A DNA stretch of 42,500 nucleotides, from the NCBI GenBank assembly GCA_032718475.1, contig JAUCBJ010002258.1, positions 1 through 42,500 of the forward strand. The letters are read 5' to 3'. The translations under genes were made by a program, and so were the position numbers. How positions within the stretch are numbered: position 1 is the first letter of the stretch; every line of letters begins with the position of its first letter. The DNA comes from Nemertoderma westbladi. Its lineage: Eukaryota; Xenacoelomorpha; Nemertodermatida; Nemertodermatidae. The notes beneath the pieces were generated by a model. It did no database searches, had not been told where the DNA came from, and worked only from the letters and a program-made list of their open reading frames with translations. Below, piece after piece: positions 22,223 to 31,939 of the stretch.

Positions 22223-23488
22223 TGGAAATCTCAGCTGGCTGAGCACTCAACCCATGGAGAATCAACAGACGCTACCTTTTCCCAAGTGGAAAGTGAAGTG
22301 ACAGCAGAGAAACCGCATAAGAGGGATGCTATTGACATCTATCTGTCAGACTATCAACAATTTCTAGGTGATGAAGAGTTGAGGAGACGGTTGTCTGGAC
22401 TTCGCCCTAATAGTGAAGGAGCTAAGCTTGTGTTGGACGCAATAGATGCGGAAATGTTAGCTGCGAACCAAGCTAAATTTGATGAAAGTCTCCGCATCGC
22501 TAGGGTCAAAGAAGAACAAGTCAAAAAAAAACGTATAGAAGACAGAAAGACAGCAGCAGCGGCAATGGCAGAGGCGGAAGCGGAAAGAAAGGCGGCAGAG
22601 GCAGCGGCAGAGGCAAAAGCAGCAGCTGCAGCAGTAGAAGCGGAAAGAAAAGCGGCAGCTGCAGTAATAGAAGCGGAAAGAAAAGCGGCAGCGGCAGAAG
22701 CGGAAAGAAAGCGAGCAGTGGCAGAAGCAGAACGAAGAGCATCTGAAGAGACCACCCAACTAGAGTTGGAAAATATTCAAGAGAATCAAGACTGCATAAA
22801 TAAACAGTTAACAGCTAGTCAAATGCAGATGATGAGTCGATCTACTCCCAAAAGACAGGGATATACATCATCTGATGAAGGCGATACCACCGATCCTGAA
22901 GGCGGAGGAAATAGATCTCGTCTAAGCAGACGTAGAAGAATGTCCCACCGTCAGAAATTGCCTGATTTGCCCCCAGCTGTTAGAAGGCAACTAACTAACA
23001 CAGACTTAGGTAGTACAGAACCCACAGACCAAATAATTAAAATAGAAAGACTCCCTACTATAGTAGATGAGCCTGAAATAATTAGGCCTGTTCTCGAAGC
23101 CACCCCTTCGGTGATAGAGACACCTGTACTCCCAGAACCTACTTCTAAATTCCCTTTGCACAGTACTAAACTACCTGTGCCCAGTAGGACTGTTCACGAG
23201 TCCGAACCCGTCCTGGACGCCGAGCGAGATATCAAGAATTTATCGCCCGTCGTCTCTCGCTCGCCCGCTACTACGTTGGCGACTCCCGCTTCGGCGGTCG
23301 AGTGGGTAGCAGAGGGACGACGGGAGATGGGTCTCCTGCTCGGGCAGTTGAGGGAACACCGCAAGTGCTCCTCTCAGCAGGTCCGGGAGATGGAAGGAAC
23401 TGTTCAGCAGTTCAAGGGCACAGTAAGGGCATGTAGGTTAGAGTTGCAAGAGGTGCAGAAGAGTATCGCATTAGAACGCAACGCCTAA
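22223..23488 (+). CDS. Accessory ORF A, part 2 (Ala-rich coiled coil, unknown)
   Basis: This is open in the same frame directly after the TAG, to TAA 23486-23488. There is no ATG near the beginning, so it depends on the upstream half. About 60 residues in, it shows a helical segment. Then comes a long Ala/Glu/Arg/Lys coiled coil of repeated EAERKAAAA units, reminiscent of TolA-type stalks. Next is a basic, possibly nuclear-localising patch (SRLSRRRRMSHRQK), a Pro-rich disordered part and a final coiled coil (about the last 60 residues). The coiled coil is coded by a minisatellite-like 'gcggaaagaaaagcggcag' repeat at about 22560-22740. A structural or RNA-binding role would be a guess. Confidence 0.55.
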   Translation, partial: WKSQLAEHSTHGESTDATFSQVESEVTAEKPHKRDAIDIYLSDYQQFLGDEELRRRLSGLRPNSEGAKLVLDAIDAEMLAANQAKFDESLRIARVKEEQVKKKRIEDRKTAAAAMAEAEAERKAAEAAAEAKAAAAAVEAERKAAAAVIEAERKAAAAEAERKRAVAEAERRASEETTQLELENIQENQDCINKQLTASQMQMMSRSTPKRQGYTSSDEGDTTDPEGGGNRSRLSRRRRMSHRQKLPDLPPAVRRQLTNTDLGSTEPTDQIIKIERLPTIVDEPEIIRPVLEATPSVIETPVLPEPTSKFPLHSTKLPVPSRTVHESEPVLDAERDIKNLSPVVSRSPATTLATPASAVEWVAEGRREMGLLLGQLREHRKCSSQQVREMEGTVQQFKGTVRACRLELQEVQKSIALERNA

Positions 23489-24797
23489 AGAGGTGAGGTC
23501 TCTATAGGGGTGTCGCGAACAGGCGGCGGCGGACTCGTGAGGGTCTGGCGGCACGTTAAATACTCTATATAGTGCAGGGGAGTTACTGAAGGCCCTCGTG
23601 TCTTGCGAGCCATGAATCAACATGGTGCCGTGGTACCGTCTAGTCGGCCTGTTGCCGTACTGCTAGTCCTGTACACAGTAGGGGTGGTGGCTTAGTGTGA
23701 TCTGTGGTTTATGTGGTCTATGTGTTAGGTCTATGTTTGGTATGTATGAGTTGACCAGACTCTTTGCTGTCTCCGATCGGCCGCCGAAACGTGTCTTTTC
23801 CCAGGGTAGCACTATTGGAATGGAGGTGTTGCATCGGAATGGGCAGGATTCTGATGATTCTGTTGGTACTACTATTGGAATGGAGGTAGCACCCGGAATA
23901 TCTGCTGCAAGGAGGGGATAGTGGTAGTGTGGTCCGAGTGAATGATACTCTGGAATCTGTGGTTTGTGTGTGTACGTGGTATACGTGAGTGCGTGTATGG
24001 CCACTGCGAGTGAGTGTGGGAAACCTTGCCGGTTGGTTCAGTCGCCGCCGGTTATTAGCAGGACCATATCTTTACTGCGCCCCAGCATACTTTGTGCACA
24101 CAAAGTTATTTTGCCCTGACGGCAAAATAAGGTACTCTCGACTCTTTTATCAGTCGATACAATTTTGTCCCCTCTGATTTTGACCCCGATTTTGTCTTTC
24201 CCGATTATGTCTTCTGTGTGTGCATGGTATGTGTCCGATTTTGTGTTTACCGTTGTGTACTTGATTTCGTGAGCATCTGTTGAGTACACGTGTGCAGTGA
24301 CTAGTAAGTGGTGACTTGTTCTTAGCTTTTATGCTAGTCAGTATTGTTGGCGGAACTGACTTCCCCTCAATACTGCCGGCGAGGCGGGTGAAAACGTGTC
24401 AATATTCCATGTTGGGTAGCGCAAGCCCACTTGGGACAAGACCGTCGGTTTGGCTCAAGGGCGACCTTGATGCTCGATCGCTATCGACTGGTCCACCCGC
24501 CGGTTGACTCTCTGAGTTGGCTCAATGTACAGTCAGGCCACAGTAAGTTGACAGTAGGCGAACTTTGTGCAATTCGGCTACACACGACGAGCTGTGCCGG
24601 TGTGATCGGGGGATTGAAAATTGAACCCGGGAAGCATCGGGCTACCCTCCGGCCCGGTCTGATAAAAACGGAGTCGGACTGGCCCCAAGGGTAGTGGAAA
24701 AGCGTCCGCCTCGTGGGTGCGCCTCGGGGAGGAGCCCAGAAGGACGTAAGCGAAATTAATAAATACCCAAAGGGGTATACCATCAACCCCGGTAACA
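23489..24797 (+). other. GC-richer structured spacer before gag
   Basis: No convincing gene in 1.3 kb. ACTATTGGAATGGAGGT is repeated exactly 60 bp apart (23811 and 23871). A perfect hairpin TTATTTTGCC/GGCAAAATAA with a 5-base loop lies at 24106-24130. It is immediately preceded by an ACTTTGTG/CACAAAGT pair. GC content is visibly higher than in the leader, especially at 24350-24780. Its position just before gag suits an internal ribosome entry or packaging structure; this is inference. Confidence 0.5.
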
Positions 24798-25149
24798 ATG
24801 TGTCAACCTGTTAGGTCTGAAGTATTTCATGCGCAAGGTGTGGAGCCTACACGCATCTATACTGCTAGTGAAGTAGAAACTCCTATAGTAAACCCTATTA
24901 AGGGTAATTATAAACCTGTTGACAATGATATTCCATATAGACCTGATAATAATCCGAGAAATTTATATACCGATAACTCGATATTAAATAATACGATGGC
25001 CCAAGAAAGTTTTACGCGTCAAATGGCTAGAACCGAAGCCCGTCAAGCGGTAAAAGTGGGAGAGATCGTCAAGTTCAATGGAGATGAGATGAAATGGTTA
25101 CCTTTTAATGAATATTACAAAGATAACATACAGAACTCTGTGCTATCTA
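24798..25149 (+). pseudogene. gag: BEL/Pao gag, 5' part (interrupted by mariner element)
   Basis: The frame starts at ATG 24798 (A at -3). It runs through a polar N-terminus into RTEARQAVKVGEIVKFNGDE and MKWLPFNEYYKDNI, a typical BEL/Pao gag opening in which a short 'F.G....W..F...' motif starts the capsid-like region. At 25150 a mariner-like element begins and the frame then runs 22 codons into its inverted repeat before a stop. The gag 3' part resumes at 26692. Gag would form the virus-like particle around the RNA. Confidence 0.8.
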
Positions 25150-26689
25150 CAGTCCCAATCCCAATAAACATTAACTTGGTCATTTTGGCGGCCAAAATTA
25201 CCAAAATGGCCAAGTAAAAACTGCGGTATTCATGAAAGGAACTGCTGAGGCACTTTGGCTTGTCAATCACAGCCAGTGAATACAGGCTGAGTGTAGGTAA
25301 AACCCAGCATGTTGGCGCTGAGGTAGAGTTCTGAGGTAGAGTTCTCTCTACCTTTAGGTAGAGAGAAAGGCTCCAATGTAGTAACGGCTGGACTCGCCAC
25401 TGTAGTAAACATGCCTGTAAGAGTGCAGTGTGAGGCGCCCGCCCTAACTTATTATTTTCTACATAATTTTTACTAATCTAATAATTAACACACCTTTACC
25501 TGTCACTTAGGTTATAAGCAGTGTGCTAGCACTTGCAGCGTAATAATTAATTATTTACTTTAATTATATTCGATTGGTAATAAAAATAACAAGTCCATAT
25601 ATTTAATTTGTAAAAATTCTTTAAAATATGAGAAAAGTATTTACATAGATTTTTCTTTATTTAGCAGTTTAATACGCTATAATATAAATGCTCTCATAAA
25701 TACAGTTAGGGGGGGGGGGGGGGGGGGGCTGGACGCAATAAAAATTAATCACTCTCCAGGGGAAATTTGACGCAAATAACAGATGATTACTCTCAAAAAT
25801 AAAACTGTAATGTTCATTTATGTTTAATTTATTGTTTTGGTTAAAATAACGTGCCACTGTAACCTGCCCCTTTCCCTAAATTGAGAATTTAACATTGAGG
25901 CGGGATATTAATTCGCCAAGGCGAGTTTTGCGTCCAGTTCCCCCCCCCCCCCCCCCCCCCCCTGTCTCGATAAATAATAATTTCATCATCATAAATTCAC
26001 CCAAATATGCCGACTCTGTTGACTGTTAGCACAGAGCCAGAGCCTGATATTATAATGTTTTCAGTTACTATCGCCCTCGAATTCAGACCCAGCTACTAGA
26101 AATAGGCCGCGCCGCTTAATCTGAATTTCATTAGTATACCGAACTCGTTCGAGACTGAGTGTCGCTATTTAATAGCTACCTCTCGTCCTGTCACAGACCC
26201 AGCTTCTAACTATAAAACTATAATTAGGACGCCTTCATACAGAACACGTTGCCATTTCATAATGACTCTCAACTGAAGCTACACAAAGGAAAAGGTGAGA
26301 AGTGATTATCTAATAATTACACACAAAATCCGATTATTATACATACTCCTCCTTTTAACAAAGCCGCATTCAACTAACTCCCTTATTACGTATTAGCCTG
26401 TGCTGTTTCAATGCCTCAGTGGGTGGTCTCTACTACAACTGAAAGGCCCGACTCAGCTCCAGGTAAGTTAACAATCTGTCAATAATAAAAATGAAAGCGA
26501 GCCGACATTTAGTCAGAGCAACCAAAAGGATGTCCAAGGAGACGGGCTGTCTGGACTTGACTGAGTCGAGTTAAATCGCTTCGCCAAAACGACCAAGTAG
26601 CCCATAGGAATACACTACATTTTTTTTGGCGATTTTGGTCATTTTGGCCGCCAAAACGACCAAGTTAATGTTTATTGGGATTGGGACTG
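25150..26689. mobile_element. Non-autonomous Tc1/mariner-like element inside gag
   Basis: The inverted ends CAGTCCCAATCCCAATAAAC agree at 48 of the first 49 positions and remain similar to about 65 bp. TA lies on each side (25148-25149 and 26690-26691), the Tc1/mariner target duplication. The ends contain their own palindrome (TTGGTCATTTTGGC/GGCCAAAAT). No transposase is encoded in 1540 bp. The gag frame is the same on both sides once one TA is counted, so the element inserted into a previously continuous gag. A poly-G inverted repeat (25709-25962) is nested inside. Confidence 0.9.
25709..25962. repeat. Small inverted-repeat element with poly-G/poly-C termini
   Basis: A 20-base G run followed by CTGGACGCAA (25709-25738) faces TTGCGTCCAG, then TT and a 23-base C run (25929-25962). 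The 254-bp unit has no coding capacity. No target duplication is clear. It lies inside the mariner-like element and is therefore younger than it or was carried by it. Confidence 0.6.
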
Positions 26690-26691
26690 TA

Positions 26692-27565
26692 ATGGAGAGA
26701 AACTTAGATTCCTCATCGAGTGCTTGGAAGGATCTCCCAAGTTAATGGCGTTAAAGTTTATTGGACATCCAGATGGATTAAGACAAGTTTGGGATACACT
26801 AAACATCAGGTATGGTAATAGGAATAACATAGCTAGGTATTTGTATGCAAAATTGGTAGCCCCCCGAAAGTTCATTAGCAGCGGGATTATAGAGTTTTCC
26901 GATGAGATTCAGGAGATCTGTAGACAATTAGATTGGCTAGGTAAGTCTCATGAATATCAGAGTTCTATGTTTATTGGAGCCATGGCCTCTACTTTACCGA
27001 AGGGTGGAGTAGGTACACGCTGGGATAAGAAAGTGTTATATATGATGGAACAACAACGACGAGACCCTACCATGGCTGATCTCATGTCATTCTTAGATGG
27101 AGAAGTGAAATTACAGCTCCTAAAGCAGTCCAGAGAGAAGACACCGGAAAACAAGGTAAGTGAGAAACCCGTTTCTAGGAGAAAGGTAACACCAGTGTGT
27201 TATACCGACGACGGCGAAAGCCAGGCTTCTCAAGAAGAAGACAGCGGGAAAGACACTGAAAGATCTTATTATGTCAACAAAACGCCTAAAGACGTAAGTA
27301 AATTCAAGTCTCGAACCAATGACAGGAGAGAACAGGTAAGAAAAACTCCTCCTACGTCTCCTAAGAGAATTCAGGTAAGAAAGCCCAAAGAAAGAACGAG
27401 TGTGCACAACGTTACTCAAAATAAGGTAAGTAACATCAAATCGAAATGTGCGCTGTGTGACGGGCCCCACCGTTTGAATGATTGTGATGAATTCCTAAAG
27501 AAATCATTAAAGGGATAAGCGGTTGTGTTATAATTGCCTCAGACAAGGACACCAATGGCGAACCT
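26692..27565 (+). pseudogene. gag: BEL/Pao gag, 3' part with zinc knuckles (frameshifted)
   Basis: The frame resumes after the mariner element and reads through the second half of the capsid-like region (ALKFIGHPDGLRQVWDTLNI, then a leucine-poor helical part) into a basic NC region. The first knuckle is CALCDGPHRLNDC (C-x2-C-x3-H-x4-C, near 27446-27486). A stop at 27516-27518 ends this frame. In another frame the next codons give a classical CCHC knuckle, CYNCLRQGHQWRTC, and a third Cys/His cluster (CAKCGAKHH) opens the protease frame. Two frameshifts are therefore needed across 27500-27570. Seven 5' splice-donor-like GTAA sites lie in this NC region. Confidence 0.78.
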
Positions 27566-28684
27566 GTGTGTGCGAAGTGCGGCGCAAAACATCATATCTT
27601 GTTGCACACTGAATTCAAACGAAACAGCCCGAGTCAGGTAAGTGAGTCCGAACTACATGTCCAATTCAGTGATGTGAACGACACTGACCAAAGTTCTGAG
27701 ATGGAAGGATTCTATACGGACGAATTATCCGACGAAAACGAATCCTGTTACCTGATAAATACCGCAGTGTATCGAGCACTTACGTATGAAAGGGACACCT
27801 CCGACAGCGAGCTCCCCTTAACTAATTCTGACCAACAACCATCTTGGAAAGCTCCAACTTCCAATGTAGGAATCCGAGAATTTCCCATAGTGCAGTTGAG
27901 GGTCCACGGACCTAAAAGGAGTTATATAGTGAATTCCCTCCTTGACTCTGGTAGCACAGGAACATTCATCGACAAAGAACTAGCCTAAGACATCTTTGCT
28001 GGACAACCCAAGTTCCGAACTAAGTTAAACATGTCAGGAATTATGCAGGTTTGGAAATCTACAGTAATAGCGGATTATTATGTAGGTGCGTTGTCCACCC
28101 CCCAGGATGAACTAGGAGAACACAGCATAAGGTCAGTAAAAATGGTGGCGATAAAGAACTTCGCTACCAGCCAAGTAGAACCTTATAACTGGGATGAGGA
28201 CGATTTCACCCAGCAGCTTAATATACCTAGATTCAACACAGATTACCCTGGAGTGCAAATACTCATCGGCCAAAATGCACATGAGGCGCTTGAGACATTG
28301 GAGAAACGGCCTGCTCAACTGCAACCACTACAAGCCTATGCGGGAAGAACTAGAGTAGGTTGGTACTTTACTGGCCCTTCCCGTAGAACTCTCATGGAAA
28401 GGTTACCAAAAGAATGGGTATACCAAGTAAGTGAATGGGAAGCGGAGAGCAGTGAGGTAGACGACCCAACTGAGGGAACACCATACTCCTCAGATAATGA
28501 CGATATCCACCAACTCTTCGACGAGGAAAATACCATCGACCTCCTTACGGAAAACGAGACTTGGCAAAACCAAGTGAACCTCTGTCAACTCATTCGTCCA
28601 TCAGGACAAATCGACTATAACGACGAACTGAATGACGTAATAGAGCGCTATAACGCGAAGACTCGGGATGAACACGCCGTATGA
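27566..28684 (+). pseudogene. pro: BEL/Pao aspartic protease region with internal TAA
   Basis: An acidic linker leads to the retropepsin active site LLDSGSTGTFID (D-S-G at residues 127-129 of this frame). A TAA at 27986-27988 interrupts it right after KELA. The same frame continues without another stop to TGA 28682-28684 and includes the second half of the protease, with VQILIGQNAHEALE as the C-terminal strand. The protease would cut the gag-pol polyprotein. The TGA overlaps the ATG of the RT frame (ATGA at 28681-28684), which lies in a different phase. That could be a one-base mutation or a reinitiation arrangement. Confidence 0.82.
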
Positions 28685-30582
28685 TTCTTTACTCAAGAGC
28701 TGTAGAGCCCAATTCCTACGATAAGGCCCTATCGTTAGAAGAAGAAAGAGCCAAGCAGATCCAGGAGACAACTACACGTTTTCTTAAAGATCAAGGTAGA
28801 TATGAAATCAGTCTACCATTCCAAAAGCGAGAACCAAAATTCATAAACAACCGACCCTTGGCGGAGAAAAGAATTGCTCAACTACATCGACGCCTTACGG
28901 CAAATGCTTCAGCAAAAGAAATGTATCAGACTCAGTTGGAGAAATTTATTAACAAGGGATATGCGGAGCGAGTACTGGAAGAAACACCCATAACTGAGAG
29001 AACGTACTATTTAACACATCATTACGTTCCCAAACCCGGTAAACCCCATGAAGTACGGGTAGTATTTGACGGCTCCGCCCTCTACATTGGCCAATCCATT
29101 AATTCCGAGTTGTTACCAGGACCCAACTTACTCCAATCCTTGTTGGGAATACTCTTAAGATTAAGACAATATTCAATTGCTTTCGCCTCCGATATAGAAG
29201 GCATGTTCTTACAAGTCAAGGCGCTGGATAGGGATCGAGACAGCCTACGATTTCTGTGGTGGCCGGAAGGAGACCTCAACCAGAAACCGGTGGAGTATTG
29301 GATGACCATCCAGGCTTTTGGGATCATCTCAAGCCCTTCAAACGCCTGTTCAGTGGTGCGCACTACTGCTGATGACAACCGGGACGCCTTCTCTAAAGAG
29401 GTGATCGACAACATCAAACGGGATATATACATGGACGACAATTTAAAGTCCCTTCCATCGGTGGAAGAAGCCATTGATGTCGCCAAAGGAATGGTAGAGT
29501 GCTTAAAAAGAGGTGGATTTCGATTAACTAAATTCACCAGCAACTCCTGTGAGTTTCTAGAATCGATCCCGGTAGAAGATCGAGGAGCGAAAGATCTAGA
29601 CCTAATCAAAGACGATCTTCCAGAAACCAAGACACTTGGTTTGAAATGGGACACAGAGAGAGATATCCTGTTTTTCCAGCTAAAACAGCGAGATAATCCA
29701 GTTCGGACTAAACGGATTTGTTTAAGTATCCTGAGCACTTATTTCGATCCATTGGGATTTATTAGCCCAGTTATATTGATTGCTCGGAGTTTAGTACAAC
29801 AAATGTGGCTTGAAAACCACTCATGGGACGATCCACTTAAGGGAGAACTATTAAAGAAGTGGATGAAATGGGAAGATTCTCTACCAGCCATCGAGAACTT
29901 TATAATTTCCCGTTCATATTTTGGTCATGTTCTCCCTACGTATTCCTATCAACTCCATGTGTTTGGAGACTCCAGCGATATGGGAATAGGTATAGTAGCC
30001 TACCTGAGAGTGGAAACTCCGGATGGAATCAAAGTCGCCTTGGTTATCTCTAAGGCATTGATAAACAACAAGTTGAAAGTTTCTCGAGCGGAGTTAAAAG
30101 CGGCTCTATACGCTACAGCCATCGGCCGAAATGTAACAGAACAGATCGAATATCCACTGGAGAAAACTGTCTATTGGACCGATGCTTTACTCGTGTTGGA
30201 GTATATAACCAATGAAGTCTGTCAGTGCAGCGTCTTCGTTACCAACAGAGTAGCCATTATACTTAGTCGTACGAAGATGGATCAATGGAGACATTGCCCC
30301 GGAATGATTAATCCAGCAGACATCGCCTCCAGGGGAGCAACTCCACAAGAACTGATAGATACTCCAGACTGGTTAGGTGGACCCGAATTCCTAAGCAAAC
30401 AAGAGGATGAATGGCCTCCTCATCTTACTACAGCGGAGATTAGACAGGCCAAGGGAGCGGAGAAAGTCAAACCTAAAACTCGGGCGAGTAAATCGAAGTT
30501 ATTTAAAACCCGTTGTAGATCTGTCTGTACTACACACTTCCGGAGACGACGCTTTGGATCCGAAACCCACAGCCGCAAATAA
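28681..30582 (+). CDS. pol: BEL/Pao reverse transcriptase and RNase H
   Basis: A 633-codon frame. The RT begins near residue 105 (YYLTHHYVPKPGKPHEVRVV). Motif A is FASDIEGMFLQ (D171). A QAFGIISSPSNA block follows. The catalytic box is YMDD at 250-253, where BEL/Pao usually has YVDD. RNase H follows with its four acidic residues at D430 (VFGDSSD), E471 (SRAELKAA), D501 (YWTDALLVL) and D547 (NPADIASRG). These enzymes copy the element RNA into DNA and remove the RNA. The domain set is complete. From about residue 607 the frame reads unrelated sequence because a frameshift near 30505 moves the coding into the integrase frame. Confidence 0.93.
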   Translation: MILYSRAVEPNSYDKALSLEEERAKQIQETTTRFLKDQGRYEISLPFQKREPKFINNRPLAEKRIAQLHRRLTANASAKEMYQTQLEKFINKGYAERVLEETPITERTYYLTHHYVPKPGKPHEVRVVFDGSALYIGQSINSELLPGPNLLQSLLGILLRLRQYSIAFASDIEGMFLQVKALDRDRDSLRFLWWPEGDLNQKPVEYWMTIQAFGIISSPSNACSVVRTTADDNRDAFSKEVIDNIKRDIYMDDNLKSLPSVEEAIDVAKGMVECLKRGGFRLTKFTSNSCEFLESIPVEDRGAKDLDLIKDDLPETKTLGLKWDTERDILFFQLKQRDNPVRTKRICLSILSTYFDPLGFISPVILIARSLVQQMWLENHSWDDPLKGELLKKWMKWEDSLPAIENFIISRSYFGHVLPTYSYQLHVFGDSSDMGIGIVAYLRVETPDGIKVALVISKALINNKLKVSRAELKAALYATAIGRNVTEQIEYPLEKTVYWTDALLVLEYITNEVCQCSVFVTNRVAIILSRTKMDQWRHCPGMINPADIASRGATPQELIDTPDWLGGPEFLSKQEDEWPPHLTTAEIRQAKGAEKVKPKTRASKSKLFKTRCRSVCTTHFRRRRFGSETHSRK

Positions 30583-31939
30583 GTCTGTTGTGGAAATCAG
30601 AGAGAGTGATTGGAAATCTGGAATACCAGATGTCTCGCAAGGACTCTCACCTCACCTGCAGAGAGCGATACATCATTATAGTTCCTGGAATCGGCTCTGT
30701 AAGGCCGTTACATATTTAAAGCGATGTTTTCATCATCACTATTCCAGGACGAAGACCAATAGTGATATCGCTCCACTGACATCTGTGCAGGTCCATGTTG
30801 TTAAAGATCTTCCCAAATATAAGATATCCGACAGGTTTCTGAAGGAGAAAATCAGTTACCAGGAGCATGAAGGAACCAATAAGCAGATGCTGAGACTCCT
30901 GCAATGCTATGAGGATTCCGATAAGTATTTCCTGTTGTTGAGAAATCCACAGATGCGCTTAAGGGATCGTTTCTCTAGCACAATGATAGATGGGTTGATA
31001 CGTGTTGGAGGAAGATTAACTAATGCTCCATTATCCTTTGACACTAAGTTTCCCATACTCATTAGAAATCTTGAAATACAAATCAAGATGATTGTAGATG
31101 TTCACAGCAAACTTTATCATGCTGGTAGAGAACGAGTTCTTAGCGAAATTCGAACTCGCTATTATTTTTATAAACCCCGTAGAGCTCTGAACCAAGTTCT
31201 TAGGAACTGCATACCCTGTAGGAAAGCATTCAGTAGGCCTTTAACACAGCGAGAAGCAGAATTACCTAGGGAACGAGTAAGCTTCTATGAACCACCCTTT
31301 ACTAATACCGGTGTAGATTTATTTGGCCCTATTGAAGTATATCGTGCTAGGACTATAGTCAAGAGATGGTGTGTCATCTTTGTTTGTATGACTTGTAGAG
31401 CTATCCATCTCGATATGGTGAACAATTTATCTACCAACAGCTTCCTATTGAGCTTACGACGACAGATCGCTCGCTTTGGAACTAGTAACACGATGAGATC
31501 TGATAAGGGAACGAACTTCATTGGTGCCAACAATGAAATCAAGGCTTACGTCAAAGATTGGAACCAAAGACAGGTGGACGATCAGCTAAGGGTAACAGCG
31601 TCTAGCTGGACCTTCAACGCCGCCGACGCCCCTTGGTGGGGAGGAAGTTGGGAGAGATTAATCAGGAGCGTGAAGACCGCATTTCACTTTATAGTGCCGT
31701 GCCGCGCGTATCTCACCGAGGAACTTTTGCGGACGTTAATGGAGGAAATCGCTGCCTATCTCAACGAGAGACCGCTTATACCGGGAATTGTCTTCGAGAC
31801 ACAGCAGCTCAATCGCCCAGTTGGCCGTTTATGTTTACTGGAAAGAGACCGAGAACTCTCCGGAAACTATGGAAGGCAAGATACTCTTCCCACGACCACC
31901 TCCCTGATCCAACAAACATCTAGGGACTCCCCAACGTAA
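30482..31939 (+). pseudogene. int: BEL/Pao integrase (frameshifted from RT; C-terminus doubtful)
   Basis: The true frame is picked up near 30505 (PVVDLSVLHTSGDDALDP) and runs to TAA 31937-31939. Counting from the ATG at 30407 in this frame, the zinc-binding HHCC is H233, H238, C268 and C271 (DVHSKLYHAG, then CIPC). The catalytic triad is D304 (TGVDLFGPIE), D366 (RSDKGTNFIG) and E416 (GGSWERLIR). Integrase inserts the DNA copy into the host genome. The normal C-terminal region after LNERPL is not recognisable in this frame. Part of it may continue in another phase (FMFTGKRPRTL near 31830), suggesting another frameshift. Confidence 0.85.

Noticed and set aside
22354-22759. Three minus-strand frames opposite the Ala-rich region of ORF A
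   Set aside because: They are shadows of the repeated GCGGCA codons on the plus strand, giving low-complexity Ser, Leu or Cys/Phe strings.
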